Assembly: GCF_015353075.1 (NCBI RefSeq)
Contig: NZ_CP064187.1
Location: forward strand, 3,492,501-3,556,500
DNA from: Rhizobium sp. 007
GTDB taxonomy: Bacteria; Pseudomonadota; Alphaproteobacteria; Rhizobiales; Rhizobiaceae
Direction: 5' to 3'
Length of the DNA stretch: 64,000 nt
Shown in pieces: positions 21,008-30,695 of the stretch. The translations under genes were made by a program, and so were the position numbers. The notes under the pieces are model-generated. The model made no database searches and had not been told where the DNA came from. It saw only the letters and a program-made list of their open reading frames with translations. Within the stretch, counting starts at the first letter, position 1, and each line of letters starts with the position of its first letter.

Positions 21008-21325
21008 TCAGCAGCCGGCTCCTGAACCGTACCCCTGGACAACGCAGACCGAGCCGGGCGTCTCCTGCAGGACGCTACGTCGTATCGTGTAGCGCTTGCC
21101 GTTTTCCGTTCTCGGGATCGATCCGGTCGTGATCGTATCGAACTCGGCCGGAACACTGGCGAAAACGCTCGACTTGGACTTGTCGGCGAGCATCGGCGTG
21201 AGGATGAGCGTCAGGGCAACGACCGCGGTGCCGAAAAGCAAAACGAGATTGAGCGCGCCCGTCCTGCGCGAAGCATTCGAGCTCTGTTCTTTCTCTCGGA
21301 CAGCTTTCCAGAAATCGTCGTCCAT
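21008..21325 (-). CDS. Hypothetical single-span protein upstream of the pilin gene
   Basis: A 105-residue protein that I do not recognise by name. A basic cytoplasmic lead (1-23) precedes one transmembrane helix (about 24-46, ALNLVLLFGTAVVALTLILTP), then an extracytoplasmic tail with a pair of Cys residues near the end (VCVVQGYGSGAGC) that could form a disulfide. It is immediately upstream of the Flp pilin gene on the same strand and could share its transcript. Composition is like that of its neighbours, so it is probably a native rhizobial gene. Confidence 0.7.
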   Translation of the reverse strand: MDDDFWKAVREKEQSSNASRRTGALNLVLLFGTAVVALTLILTPMLADKSKSSVFASVPAEFDTITTGSIPRTENGKRYTIRRSVLQETPGSVCVVQGYGSGAGC

Positions 21326-21449
21326 GCGTCAAGCCTTTTACTCACACGCCAGTTGCTTGAGTGAGGCCGAACTTTGGCAGAAGGTGATAAACGATCGATT
21401 AATAACTCCGGCCGAAACCGGCACTTTGTCGCAAGAAAGCGATAATTCG

Positions 21450-21863
21450 CTAAAGTAGATCCTGAAGCATAGGGATCAACGGCTCGTCGGCTGGCGGCAT
21501 CGGATAATCCCTGAGGGCCATGGGTTTTACCCATTTCAAAGCCTGGCCCTCCCTGCCCTGGGGAATGCCCTCATAGCGGCGGCAGACATAAAGTGGCATC
21601 AGGAGGTGAAATGTGTCGTAGCTGTGGCTGGCAAATGTCAGCGGCGCGAGGCAGGCAACCTTGGTCTTGACGCCAAGTTCTTCCTCGAGTTCGCGCACCA
21701 AGGTCTCCTCCGGCGTCTCGCCAGGTTCGACCTTGCCGCCGGGAAACTCCCACAGGCCGGCGAGCGACTTTCCCTCCGGACGTTGTGCCAGAAGGATACG
21801 GCCGTCGGAATCGATCAAAGCGCAGGCGGCAACCAGCAGAATATTCTTGCCGGTTTCGCTCAT
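21450..21863 (-). CDS. mutT: 8-oxo-dGTP diphosphatase (MutT-type Nudix hydrolase)
   Basis: Removes oxidised GTP/dGTP from the nucleotide pool, preventing A:T to C:G mutations. The Nudix box begins at Gly42 (GGKVEPGETPEETLV) and continues through RELEEELG to residue 64, with all metal-binding Glu residues present. The 137 residues and the WEFPGGK and PL.V...GxP flanks fit MutT. Its ATG overlaps the stop of the upstream GNAT gene (ATGA), indicating translational coupling; argJ precedes both on the same strand. Confidence 0.93.
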   Translation of the reverse strand: MSETGKNILLVAACALIDSDGRILLAQRPEGKSLAGLWEFPGGKVEPGETPEETLVRELEEELGVKTKVACLAPLTFASHSYDTFHLLMPLYVCRRYEGIPQGREGQALKWVKPMALRDYPMPPADEPLIPMLQDLL

Positions 21864-22642
21864 TGCGCCTGTTCCCGGCGCCAGTAGCTATAGCGGTAAG
21901 CTTCGCGGAAACCGAGACGGCCATAGAGCGCCAGAGCTGGCACGTTTGCAGCCTTGACCTGCAGCCAGGCCGAGCGGGCGCTGCGCATGCGTGCCCAGCG
22001 AAGGGCAGACGTCAGGATTTCGAGGCCGAGACCCTCCCGCCGCCGCTTCTTAGCCACCGAAAGCGACATGATGCCGGCAAGATCGTTGTCCTGAACGCAA
22101 AGCACGGTTGCAAGCGGGCCGGTTTCCGGGTCCTCGATCATGAAGAGACCGCACGGCGGTCCGATCGCGTTAATGATCTCCGCAAGCGCCGGCTTCAGCT
22201 TCGGGGAGACTTGATCCGTCGCGAGATTGGCATCGACGAAGCGGCCGATGTCATGCGTCGGCAGGTGATCGAGCGTGTCCGGCAGTTCGGCATGCGCCAG
22301 GTCGCAGGTCATGACGATTGTCTCGTCGAAATGCGTCCATTGCCGCTCTTTGACGAGATCGATCAGAACCGGCGACGCAAGCGGTGTCTGGCGAAGAACG
22401 GCCGGGCGGCCATAAGCCTCGAATTTGCGGCTGGCCTTCTCCAGCCGGACTTCGACGTCGCGATGATCGGAAGGGTCGAGCGGCACGATGGAATTCAGCC
22501 GGTTCGACGGATGGCCCGCCGTCAGCCGTACCTGCCAGCTGCCGTCATATTGCACGGAAGAAGCCGGCCACGCCCGGAAACCGACAGCTTCCAGCCTGCG
22601 TACGAGCGGCAAATTTGCCTTTTGGGACAATGTTTCAGTCAA
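21860..22642 (-). CDS. GNAT family N-acetyltransferase
   Basis: Acetyltransferase of 260 residues. The C-terminal GNAT domain has the acetyl-CoA loop in RRREGLGLEIL and the terminal ALALYGRLGFREAYRYSYW. The N-terminal third is a divergent GNAT-like or lid region. I start at TTG 22642, seven bases after the argJ stop with GGAGC upstream; no suitable ATG exists nearby. The conserved order argJ-GNAT-mutT suggests one transcript. The substrate is unknown. Confidence 0.85.
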   Translation of the reverse strand: MTETLSQKANLPLVRRLEAVGFRAWPASSVQYDGSWQVRLTAGHPSNRLNSIVPLDPSDHRDVEVRLEKASRKFEAYGRPAVLRQTPLASPVLIDLVKERQWTHFDETIVMTCDLAHAELPDTLDHLPTHDIGRFVDANLATDQVSPKLKPALAEIINAIGPPCGLFMIEDPETGPLATVLCVQDNDLAGIMSLSVAKKRRREGLGLEILTSALRWARMRSARSAWLQVKAANVPALALYGRLGFREAYRYSYWRREQAQ

Positions 22643-22649
22643 TGAACGA

Positions 22650-23891
22650 TCAGCTCCGGTAGTCGCCGTTGATCGCCACATACTCTTTTGTGAGGTCGCA
22701 GGTCCAGACCGTAGCCGCACCCGAGCCGAGCCCAATATCGACTTTAATCGGAATATCCTGCTTCTTCATTACATTCGAGGCGGCATCCTCCGAGTAATCA
22801 GGGTCGCGCTCACCGTTAACCGCGACACGTACATCGCCGAACCAGATGGCGAGCCGATCACGATCGGCCATCTCGCCGGCCTTGCCGACGGCCATCACGA
22901 TGCGGCCCCAATTCGCGTCTTCGCCGGCGGCAGCCGTCTTCACCAGGGGCGAATTCGCGATCGAAAGCGCAATGCGCTTGGCAGCCGCATCGCTCTCTGC
23001 GCCGGTCACGTTGATTTCGAGCATCTTGGTGGCGCCTTCGCCATCACGGCAAACTTGCAGCGACAAATCCTTCAACACTTCATTGAGCGCCGCGCGGAAG
23101 GCGGCAAGGCGCTGATCGTCGGCACGCTCGATGCGGACCTGACCGTCCTCGGCGGCGGCGGCCGTCGCAAACAGCATCAGCGTATCGGAGGTAGACGTAT
23201 CGCTATCCACCGTCATCGAATTGAACGTCGGGCCGACGCCGTCCGAAAGCAGTGCCTGCAGAGCGGCGGGCGCGATATCGGCATCCGTGACGACGAAGGA
23301 GAGCATGGTCGCCATGTCGGGTGCGATCATGCCGGCGCCCTTGGCAATGCCGTTGATCGTCACTTTCACGCCGCCGATTTCGGCACTGCGGGTCGAAACC
23401 TTCGGATACGTGTCCGTGGTCATGATCGCCTTGGCGGCTTCGAACCATAAATCGCCAGTCGCCTCGGCATGCATCCTGTCGAGAACACCTGCGAATTTCG
23501 TCGCATCCAGCGGCTCGCCGATCACGCCGGTCGACGCCAGATAGACTTCATTCTCGGCGCAGCCGACGGCAGCGGCAGCCGACTTTGCCGTCAAGGCGGT
23601 CGCCTGGCGTCCCTTCAGGCCGGTAAAGGCATTGGCGTTGCCAGAGTTGACGACGACGGCGCGCGCCACGCCATGCGGCAGATTGCCACGACAGAAGTCG
23701 ACGGGCGCCGACGGGCACTTCGATCGCGTGAAAACCCCCGCAACGGCGGCCGGCTTGTCGAAGACCATCATCAACACGTCCGTCCGGTCCTTATACTTGA
23801 TGCCTGCGGAAGCGGTCGCCATGCGCACGCCGCGCAGTGCCGGCATCGTGGCAAAGGTTTTCGGAGCGAGCGGGGAAACGGAACCGGACAT
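22650..23891 (-). CDS. argJ: Bifunctional ornithine acetyltransferase / N-acetylglutamate synthase
   Basis: Recycles the acetyl group between N-acetylornithine and glutamate in the cyclic arginine pathway; the bifunctional form also uses acetyl-CoA. The autoprocessing site lies in [16 protein letters not shown], cleaved ahead of the nucleophile Thr of MATML. Other conserved blocks are present ([24 protein letters not shown]). Its 413 residues from the ATG at 23891 are full length. It leads an argJ-GNAT-mutT cluster and follows the parvulin gene, with a GC-rich hairpin between them. argH lies elsewhere in the window (50.7 kb). Confidence 0.96.
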   Translation of the reverse strand: MSGSVSPLAPKTFATMPALRGVRMATASAGIKYKDRTDVLMMVFDKPAAVAGVFTRSKCPSAPVDFCRGNLPHGVARAVVVNSGNANAFTGLKGRQATALTAKSAAAAVGCAENEVYLASTGVIGEPLDATKFAGVLDRMHAEATGDLWFEAAKAIMTTDTYPKVSTRSAEIGGVKVTINGIAKGAGMIAPDMATMLSFVVTDADIAPAALQALLSDGVGPTFNSMTVDSDTSTSDTLMLFATAAAAEDGQVRIERADDQRLAAFRAALNEVLKDLSLQVCRDGEGATKMLEINVTGAESDAAAKRIALSIANSPLVKTAAAGEDANWGRIVMAVGKAGEMADRDRLAIWFGDVRVAVNGERDPDYSEDAASNVMKKQDIPIKVDIGLGSGAATVWTCDLTKEYVAINGDYRS

Positions 23892-23973
23892 GAGGATCGA
23901 CCTGGCTATAGGCATTTCCAGGCGACTTGGAAAACGGTTCGCCGTCCGGAAATGCGACAACAGAGGATAGTGA

Positions 23974-23996
23974 AGGGCCCGGAAGAACCGGGCCCT
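23974..23996 (-). terminator. Putative terminator after the PPIase gene
   Basis: A perfect 9-bp GC-rich stem (AGGGCCCGG / CCGGGCCCT) with a 5-base loop lies 10 bases past the parvulin stop on the minus strand. The following bases (TCACTATCC) are only modestly T-rich, so termination may be partial, allowing readthrough into argJ. Confidence 0.55.
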
Positions 23997-24005
23997 GGAT
24001 GGAAA

Positions 24006-24881
24006 TTACTGCTGCGGCTGCGTTGCTGGCGCCTGCTGCTTGTTCGCGTCGTCGTAACCCTTGCGGAGCGTTTCGTCCATGATGTCGACCTTGGACGTTT
24101 CCTTCGCCTTGGCAAGGAGTGCAAGGTACTTATCGCGCATGACAAGCTGACGAACCTGGTCCTTGACCTGATCAAGCGGCGGCGGCGGAGCGTCGCGCTT
24201 GTCCTCGACCTTAATGACGTGGAAGCCGAAATCGGTCTTCACAGGCGTCTTGGAATAGGTGCCCTTTTCGAGAGAGAAGGCTGCGTCCTCGAATTCCTTG
24301 ACCATGCGACCCTTGGTAAAGTAGCCGAGATCGCCGCCGTCAGCCTTGTTCGGGTCGGTGGACTTTTCCTTGGCAAGTTCTGCAAAGTCCTTGCCGCCAT
24401 CCAGCTGCTTGATGACATCCTTGGCCTCTTCCTCGGTCTTCACGAGGATGTGGCGAGCATGGACTTCTTCCTGCTTCGGAAGGGCTGCGACTTCCTTGTC
24501 GTAGCGCGCCTTCACTTCATCGTCGGTAACGGTATCGACGACATGCTTCTTGAAATAGGCATTATGCAGTTCGCGATCCGAGAGATACTGTATGCGCTTC
24601 TTGAATTCGCTGGTCTGATCGAGCTTCTCGGCAGCCGCATTGCCGGCGAGCAGCTTGACGTCGATCGCGGCCGAAAGCGCGGCAACCTTCTTCTGATCGT
24701 CCGGGAGCTGCGCGAGCTGGGGATCGAGGTTGGCGACGGCCAGATCGAGTTCCGACTGATGGATCTCAAGGTCGCCGACCTTGGCAACGACTGCATCCGG
24801 CTTGTCTTCCGCATAGACCGGCGCCTGGAGCGCAACGAAAGTTGCAAGCGCCATCACGGCGAGTTTGTTGTAGCTCAACAT
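24006..24881 (-). CDS. Parvulin-type peptidyl-prolyl cis-trans isomerase
   Basis: Periplasmic foldase. A signal peptide covers residues 1-24 (ALATFVALQAPVYA then the mature start EDKPDAVVAKV). SurA-like N-terminal helices lead to a parvulin domain at about 145-250, beginning VHARHILVKTEEEAK and including KSTDPNKADGGDLGYF and FGFHVIKVEDKR. The C-terminal tail is Gln-rich (NKQQAPATQPQQ). The 291 residues match rhizobial PpiC/PrsA-like proteins. It is divergent from secA, with 247 bases between, so folding and export genes share this intergenic region. Confidence 0.92.
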   Translation of the reverse strand: MLSYNKLAVMALATFVALQAPVYAEDKPDAVVAKVGDLEIHQSELDLAVANLDPQLAQLPDDQKKVAALSAAIDVKLLAGNAAAEKLDQTSEFKKRIQYLSDRELHNAYFKKHVVDTVTDDEVKARYDKEVAALPKQEEVHARHILVKTEEEAKDVIKQLDGGKDFAELAKEKSTDPNKADGGDLGYFTKGRMVKEFEDAAFSLEKGTYSKTPVKTDFGFHVIKVEDKRDAPPPPLDQVKDQVRQLVMRDKYLALLAKAKETSKVDIMDETLRKGYDDANKQQAPATQPQQ

Positions 24882-25128
24882 CGAATAACCTTTCAGAGTT
24901 ACATCACCGGCTTCAGCATTCGTGAATCCAGCCCAAAACAGCCATCAACACTGGAATGTGGCCTTTCTATATCAGCCAAATCCGTTGACATCATTCGACC
25001 CCCCTCTTATCTGTCACGCAACCTCGCGTCCAGAAAAGTTTCCTGGCGTTTCGAGACGTGTGCCTGATTTTCGGCTGGGTGTGCGTATAAGAAAAGCCGG
25101 GGAAGAATATTGAGAAAGGACCAGTCAT

Positions 25129-27843
25129 ATGGTCAGCTTCGGCGGTCTCGCCCGCAAAATATTTGGCTCTGCCAATGATCGCCGCGTGCGGTCCTTCCAG
25201 CCGAAAGTCGCCGCCATCAACTCGATCGAAGAGAAGACGAAGGCCCTGAGCGACGAACAGCTCGCTGCCCAGACGGTCGAGTTCCGCAAGATGCTGGCGA
25301 ACGGGAAGACGCTCGACGACATTCTCGTTCCGGCATTCGCCGTCGTGCGCGAAGCCTCGCGCCGCGTACTCGGCCTGCGGCCTTTTGACGTGCAGCTTGT
25401 CGGCGGCATGATCCTGCATTCGAACGCCATCGCCGAAATGAAGACCGGTGAAGGTAAGACGCTCGTTGCGACACTTCCGGTTTACCTAAATGCGCTTGCC
25501 GGCAAGGGTGTCCACGTCGTTACTGTGAACGACTACCTTGCCCGCCGCGACGCCGCCAACATGGGCCGGATCTACAACTTCCTCGGGCTCACCACGGGCG
25601 TCATCGTCCATGGACTGTCGGATGAGGAGCGGGCTGCCGCTTACAATTGCGACATCACCTATGCCACGAACAACGAACTCGGCTTCGATTATCTTCGCGA
25701 CAATATGAAGTATGAGAAGGGCCAGATGGTCCAGCGCGGCCACAACTTCGCGATCGTCGACGAAGTGGACTCGATCCTGGTTGACGAAGCACGCACGCCG
25801 CTGATCATCTCCGGTCCGCTCGACGACCGCTCCGATCTCTATAACACGATTGACGCTTTCATTCCGCTCTTGTCGGGAGAAGATTACGAGATCGACGAGA
25901 AGCAACGTTCGGCGAACTTCTCTGAAGTTGGTACTGAAAAGCTCGAAGGCCTCCTAAAACAGGCCGGCCTCCTGAAAGGCAGCGCGCTCTACGACATAGA
26001 AAACGTCGCGATCGTCCACCACATCAATAATGCGCTGAAGGCCCACAAACTCTTCCAGCGCGACAAGGACTACATCGTGCGCAATGGTGAAATCGTCATT
26101 ATCGACGAATTCACCGGCCGCATGATGCCGGGCCGCCGCTATTCGGAGGGCCAGCACCAAGCGCTGGAAGCCAAGGAAAAGGTGCAGATCCAGCCGGAAA
26201 ACCAGACGCTGGCGCAGATCACCTTCCAGAACTATTTCCGCATGTACGGAAAGCTCGCCGGCATGACCGGTACGGCGCAGACGGAAGCGGAAGAATTCGG
26301 CAACATCTACGGCCTCGATGTCATCGAAGTGCCGACCAACCTGCCGATCCAGCGTATCGACGAAGACGACGAGGTCTACCGGACCTTCGAGGAGAAGTAC
26401 AAAGCGATCATCGCCGAGATCGCAGACGCCCAGAAGCGCGGCCAGCCGGTGCTCGTCGGCACGACCTCCATCGAGAAATCCGAACTTCTGGCTGAGCTGA
26501 TGCGCAAGCAGGGCTTCAAGGACTTCCAGGTCCTGAACGCCCGCTATCACGAGCAGGAAGCGTATATCGTTGCGCAAGCAGGCGTGCCGGGCGCGGTCAC
26601 GATCGCCACGAACATGGCGGGCCGCGGTACCGACATCCAGCTCGGCGGCAACCTCGACATGCGCATCGAGCGCGAGCTTGGCGAGGCCGAGCCTGGCCCG
26701 GAACGCGACGCCAAGATTGCAGCGATCGCCGAGGAGATCCAGAAGCTCAAGGAGCAGGCGATCGCCGCCGGTGGTCTCTATGTCATCGCGACGGAACGCC
26801 ATGAAAGCCGCCGCATCGACAATCAGCTCCGTGGCCGTTCCGGCCGTCAGGGCGACCCGGGCCGCTCCAAGTTCTATCTGTCGCTTCAGGACGACCTGAT
26901 GCGCATCTTCGGCTCCGATCGCATGGACGGCATGCTCCAGAAGCTTGGTCTCAAGGAAGGCGAGGCAATCGTCCATCCCTGGATCAACAAAGCTCTGGAG
27001 CGCGCCCAGAAGAAGGTCGAGGCCCGCAACTTCGATATCCGCAAGAACCTGCTGAAATACGACGACGTGTTGAACGATCAGCGCAAGGTGATCTTCGAAC
27101 AGCGCCTCGAACTGATGGAAGCTACGAACATCTCCGAGACCGTTTCGGATATGCGCCGCGAGGTCATCGAGGACCTCGTCGAGAAGCATATTCCCGAGCG
27201 CGCCTATGCCGAGCAATGGGATGCTGCCGGATTGAAGGAGCAGGTTGGCGCGCTTCTCAACCTCGATCTGCCAATCGAGGACTGGGTGAAAGAAGAAGGC
27301 ATTGGTGAAGACGATATTCGCGAACGTCTGACGGAAGCGTCCAACGCTGCCTTCACCGAAAAAGCAGAGCGTTTCGGCCCGGATATCATGCACTATGTCG
27401 AGCGTTCGATCGTGATGCAGACATTGGACCATCTCTGGCGCGAGCACATCGTCAACCTCGATCACCTGCGGTCCGTCATCGGCTTCCGCGGCTATGCCCA
27501 GCGCGATCCGCTGCAGGAATACAAGTCCGAAGCCTTCGAGCTCTTCCAGACCCTGCTGAACAGCCTGCGCGAGGCTGTGACGGCGCAGTTGATGCGCGTC
27601 GAGTTGGTGCAGCAGGCGCCCGCCGAGCCGGAACTGCCGGTCATGCAAGCCCAGCACCTGGACCCCGACACGGGCGAGAATGATTTCGCGCCGATCTACC
27701 AGGCATCCGAAGTGATCGTCTCGCCGGAAAACCGGGATCCGAACAACCCGTCCACCTGGGGCAAGGTCGGCCGCAACGAGCCGTGCCCCTGCGGTTCTGG
27801 CAAAAAATTCAAGCACTGCCACGGTGCGTTTGCCGAAGCCTGA
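25129..27843 (+). CDS. secA: Preprotein translocase ATPase SecA
   Basis: Motor of Sec-dependent protein export at the inner membrane. Walker A MKTGEGKT is at 104-111, the DEAD-type motif lies in [16 protein letters not shown], and motif VI in [13 protein letters not shown]. The zinc-binding C-terminus [13 protein letters not shown] (886-898) binds SecB. At 904 residues it is full length. AGAAAGGACC upstream supports the ATG at 25129. A strong terminator follows at once, so secA is a single-gene unit. Confidence 0.98.
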   Translation: MVSFGGLARKIFGSANDRRVRSFQPKVAAINSIEEKTKALSDEQLAAQTVEFRKMLANGKTLDDILVPAFAVVREASRRVLGLRPFDVQLVGGMILHSNAIAEMKTGEGKTLVATLPVYLNALAGKGVHVVTVNDYLARRDAANMGRIYNFLGLTTGVIVHGLSDEERAAAYNCDITYATNNELGFDYLRDNMKYEKGQMVQRGHNFAIVDEVDSILVDEARTPLIISGPLDDRSDLYNTIDAFIPLLSGEDYEIDEKQRSANFSEVGTEKLEGLLKQAGLLKGSALYDIENVAIVHHINNALKAHKLFQRDKDYIVRNGEIVIIDEFTGRMMPGRRYSEGQHQALEAKEKVQIQPENQTLAQITFQNYFRMYGKLAGMTGTAQTEAEEFGNIYGLDVIEVPTNLPIQRIDEDDEVYRTFEEKYKAIIAEIADAQKRGQPVLVGTTSIEKSELLAELMRKQGFKDFQVLNARYHEQEAYIVAQAGVPGAVTIATNMAGRGTDIQLGGNLDMRIERELGEAEPGPERDAKIAAIAEEIQKLKEQAIAAGGLYVIATERHESRRIDNQLRGRSGRQGDPGRSKFYLSLQDDLMRIFGSDRMDGMLQKLGLKEGEAIVHPWINKALERAQKKVEARNFDIRKNLLKYDDVLNDQRKVIFEQRLELMEATNISETVSDMRREVIEDLVEKHIPERAYAEQWDAAGLKEQVGALLNLDLPIEDWVKEEGIGEDDIRERLTEASNAAFTEKAERFGPDIMHYVERSIVMQTLDHLWREHIVNLDHLRSVIGFRGYAQRDPLQEYKSEAFELFQTLLNSLREAVTAQLMRVELVQQAPAEPELPVMQAQHLDPDTGENDFAPIYQASEVIVSPENRDPNNPSTWGKVGRNEPCPCGSGKKFKHCHGAFAEA

Positions 27844-27861
27844 GCGACGGCAGGCAGCTGA

Positions 27862-27891
27862 AGAATGCCGCCTTCGGGCGGCATTCTTTTT
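27862..27891 (+). terminator. Rho-independent terminator of secA
   Basis: An 11-bp perfect stem (AGAATGCCGCC / GGCGGCATTCT) with a stable TTCG tetraloop, followed by a short T run, begins 18 bases past the secA stop. Confidence 0.92.
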
Positions 27892-28005
27892 GCGCGAATT
27901 AGACTGGCGGTTAAGGATAATCTGCTCGCCACAACCGTTTCTTAATCCTGATCTGACAAGAGTTCTGACACGATTTGCCTGAGTTCAGAGTGTTGCGTGT
28001 TCGTA

Positions 28006-29415
28006 ATGGCGGTCATTGAAACAGCGGAAAGACTACTGCCTGCGGGCCTGCGTCCAGCGGGAAGCCGTCTGCTGCGCGTGCTTGCCGCAGTTCTGACCGG
28101 GCACGGCGACAAGGCAACCGCACAGCGGATGGCACTTACCGCCTTTTCGATCCGCATAGTGAGCGCCGCCCTCGCCTTCATTTCCCAGATCATCCTCGCG
28201 CGCCTCATGGGCGAATATGAATACGGGATTTTCGTGTTTGTCTGGGTTCTGATCGTCCTGTTCGGCGATCTCTCCTGCCTCGGCTTTCACACCGCGATCG
28301 TTCGTTTCCTGCCGCAATACAAGGCTGCAGGTGCCTTGGAGGAGATTCGCGGCCTGACGGGAACGGCCCGTACCTTCGCCATGCTTTCCGGAACGCTGGT
28401 GATGGCTGCCGGTATGGCGGGACTCCATTTCCTGGGCGACAGGATTGAGTCCTATTATCTCATTCCTGTCTTCCTTGGCCTTCTCGCCATGCCGATGATC
28501 GCGCTCGGCGACATTCTGGAAGGCACCTCGCGTGCCAATCACTGGCCGGTCATGGCGCTGAGCCCGGTCTACATCATCCGGCCTGTCCTCATAATTCTCT
28601 TCATGCTGGCAGCGATCGGAGCCGATGCGGAGCATTCTGCCGTCACCGCCATGAAAGCCGCGCTGGCCGCAACCTATGTCACCGCCATCGGCCAATACAT
28701 CGCGACACTCCTCCGCCTGCGCCGCCACTACAGCGAGGGACCACGCAGGGTCGATTTCCTCAACTGGCTGAACATCGCCTTCCCGATATTCCTGGTCGAA
28801 GGCGTGAGCTTCCTCTTGACCAATTCGGATGTGGTTGTCGTCGGCATCTTCCTCGAGCCGCATGACGTGGCGATCTATTTTGCCGCCGCAAAGACGATGG
28901 CGCTGGTGCATTTCATCATGTTCTCGGTAAAGGCAGCATCCGGTCCACGCTTCTCCAGCCTCATCGCAGAAGGCACCCGCGAGCAGCTTGCCGCAGCAGC
29001 AATCGACGCTGCGCGCTGGACCTTCTGGCCGGCGCTGGCCCTCGGGCTCGCAGTCGTTGCAGCCGGTCACTTGCTGCTGTCGCTTTTCGGCGGAGCCTTT
29101 ACGGCAGGTTATGTTCTGATGGCGATCCTGCTTGCGGGCATCCTCGCCAAGGCCCTCGTCGGTCCGGCCGAAACGCTGCTGATGATGGCCGGAAAGCAGA
29201 ACCTCTGCGTCGCCCTCTATGCGGCGGCGCTCACGGCAAACGTCTCCTTGAATATCGCCTTGATCCCGCACCTTGGCACCGTCGGCACTGCGATCGCGAC
29301 GGCATCGGCAATGGGTGTGGAAGCGATCCTGCTGCACATCGCCGTGCGCCGGGCGCTCGGCATTGTCCTTTTTGCATTCAGCCGCCCTCCGGCAACGATA
29401 GAAACGAGAGCCTGA
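28006..29415 (+). CDS. Polysaccharide flippase (Wzx/MATE-like membrane protein)
   Basis: Inner-membrane protein of about 469 residues with some twelve hydrophobic helices, including an N-terminal SAALAFISQIILARLMGEYEYGI start typical of oligosaccharide flippases (RfbX/Wzx type). It should move a lipid-linked glycan or related lipid from the inner to the outer leaflet. I use the ATG at 28006; a GTG nine bases earlier is also possible. The next gene, a FemAB-like acyltransferase, starts two bases after its stop, so the two act together. No glycosyltransferases lie nearby and the substrate is unknown. Confidence 0.85.
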   Translation: MAVIETAERLLPAGLRPAGSRLLRVLAAVLTGHGDKATAQRMALTAFSIRIVSAALAFISQIILARLMGEYEYGIFVFVWVLIVLFGDLSCLGFHTAIVRFLPQYKAAGALEEIRGLTGTARTFAMLSGTLVMAAGMAGLHFLGDRIESYYLIPVFLGLLAMPMIALGDILEGTSRANHWPVMALSPVYIIRPVLIILFMLAAIGADAEHSAVTAMKAALAATYVTAIGQYIATLLRLRRHYSEGPRRVDFLNWLNIAFPIFLVEGVSFLLTNSDVVVVGIFLEPHDVAIYFAAAKTMALVHFIMFSVKAASGPRFSSLIAEGTREQLAAAAIDAARWTFWPALALGLAVVAAGHLLLSLFGGAFTAGYVLMAILLAGILAKALVGPAETLLMMAGKQNLCVALYAAALTANVSLNIALIPHLGTVGTAIATASAMGVEAILLHIAVRRALGIVLFAFSRPPATIETRA

Positions 29416-29417
29416 TA

Positions 29418-30695
29418 ATGGTGCGTGTCCCCCCCGTTACCGAAAGCACCGATACCAATGCCAATCGCATGGTTCACGAGCTTGCCTCGATAAACTTCGA
29501 CTTGCCGCAGGCCGAAGCGCGCGTCGAGATCGGACGTCCGGGCCGGGAGCTCTGCCTCTATCCGGGCAGGCTCGGCTATGAATTGCAGGACGAACTGGAT
29601 TTCCTTTCGAACCGTGCGATGGAGCCGAATGTTTTCTTCACCGGCCGCTTCCTTGCGCCCGCCATGCCGCGGCTTGAAGACCGGCAAGTGAATTTCGCAC
29701 TGATCCGCGATGAGAACGGCCGGCGCAGCCGCTTGCGTTTCCTGATGCCGTTCTCTGTCGAAAGACCCGGCTTTGCCGTCGGCCCCTCGATCATCCGCGC
29801 ATGGTCGAACAGCTTCGCGCCGCTCGGCACCCCCCTGGTGGATGCCGAAGATGCGGCTGAGACGCTGGACAATCTTTTTGAAGGCTTGACGGCGCGCGAT
29901 CTGAACCTTCCCGCAACGTTGGTGCTGCCGGATATTCGCCTGAACGGCATCTTTGCTCGCATGGCAAAGGCGGTCGCGCTGAGCCGCAACCTGCCGGTCA
30001 CGGTCACCAATCCATCGCAGCGGCCTATGCTGCAGAGCGAGGACGACGCTATGGCCTATCTTGGCCGTACCATCTCTTCTTCGCATAAAAGGGAAATGCG
30101 CCGTCAATGGCGGCAGCTCGAAGAGCTCGGAACAGCTGTCTATGGCGTCGCGCGCCAGCCCCGCGATATTCATGTGCGGTTTGAAGAATTCTTAGCAATG
30201 GAAGCCGGCGGCTGGAAAGGCAAGAGACGAAGCGCGCTGGCAACCGACCGCTACCACACGGCCTTTGCCCGCGAAGCCGTCTCGAACCTTGCGGCGATCG
30301 ACGCGGTGCGCATTCACACGATCGACCTGAACGGCAAGGCGATCGCGGCAACAGTCGTGTTGATGATGGGCGGCGAGGCCTATACTTGGAAGACGGCCTA
30401 CGACGAGGCCTATGCCCGCTATTCTCCGGGCAAGCTGCTGATGGCCGAACTGACGGAGTGGCATCTCGACGATGCGAATATCGTGCGTTCCGATTCCTGC
30501 GCGGTGCCGGATCATCCGATCATGAGCCGTTTCTGGCAGGAGCGCGAGGAAATGGGAACGCTGGTGATCGGCCTGACGCAGAACGGCGACCGCGATGTTC
30601 GGCAGGCCGCCGCTCAGTTGCATATGTATCGCAGCACCCGGAATATGGCGAAGATGCTGCGCGAGAAGATCATATCGCTTACGCGGCGCGGTTAG
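29418..30695 (+). CDS. FemAB/BioF2-like GNAT acyltransferase
   Basis: Cytoplasmic protein of 425 residues with a C-terminal GNAT-type domain of the Acetyltransf_6 (FemAB-like) class. The block AYTWKTAYDEAYARYSPGKL near 315-335 is the diagnostic part, followed by WHLDDANIVRSDSC. Relatives add amino acids to peptidoglycan or acyl groups to sugars in envelope glycans. Two bases separate it from the flippase gene, so it likely modifies the molecule the flippase moves; that is inference. Its last 17 bases overlap the convergent acyl-CoA synthetase gene. Confidence 0.82.
   Translation: MVRVPPVTESTDTNANRMVHELASINFDLPQAEARVEIGRPGRELCLYPGRLGYELQDELDFLSNRAMEPNVFFTGRFLAPAMPRLEDRQVNFALIRDENGRRSRLRFLMPFSVERPGFAVGPSIIRAWSNSFAPLGTPLVDAEDAAETLDNLFEGLTARDLNLPATLVLPDIRLNGIFARMAKAVALSRNLPVTVTNPSQRPMLQSEDDAMAYLGRTISSSHKREMRRQWRQLEELGTAVYGVARQPRDIHVRFEEFLAMEAGGWKGKRRSALATDRYHTAFAREAVSNLAAIDAVRIHTIDLNGKAIAATVVLMMGGEAYTWKTAYDEAYARYSPGKLLMAELTEWHLDDANIVRSDSCAVPDHPIMSRFWQEREEMGTLVIGLTQNGDRDVRQAAAQLHMYRSTRNMAKMLREKIISLTRRG

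Noticed and set aside
25954..27822. Very long open frame opposite secA, and similar ones opposite etfBA (46957-48843) and the flippase gene (28033-29337)
   Set aside because: High-GC codon bias leaves the opposite strand free of stops. The translations have no family resemblance and the forward genes are certain.
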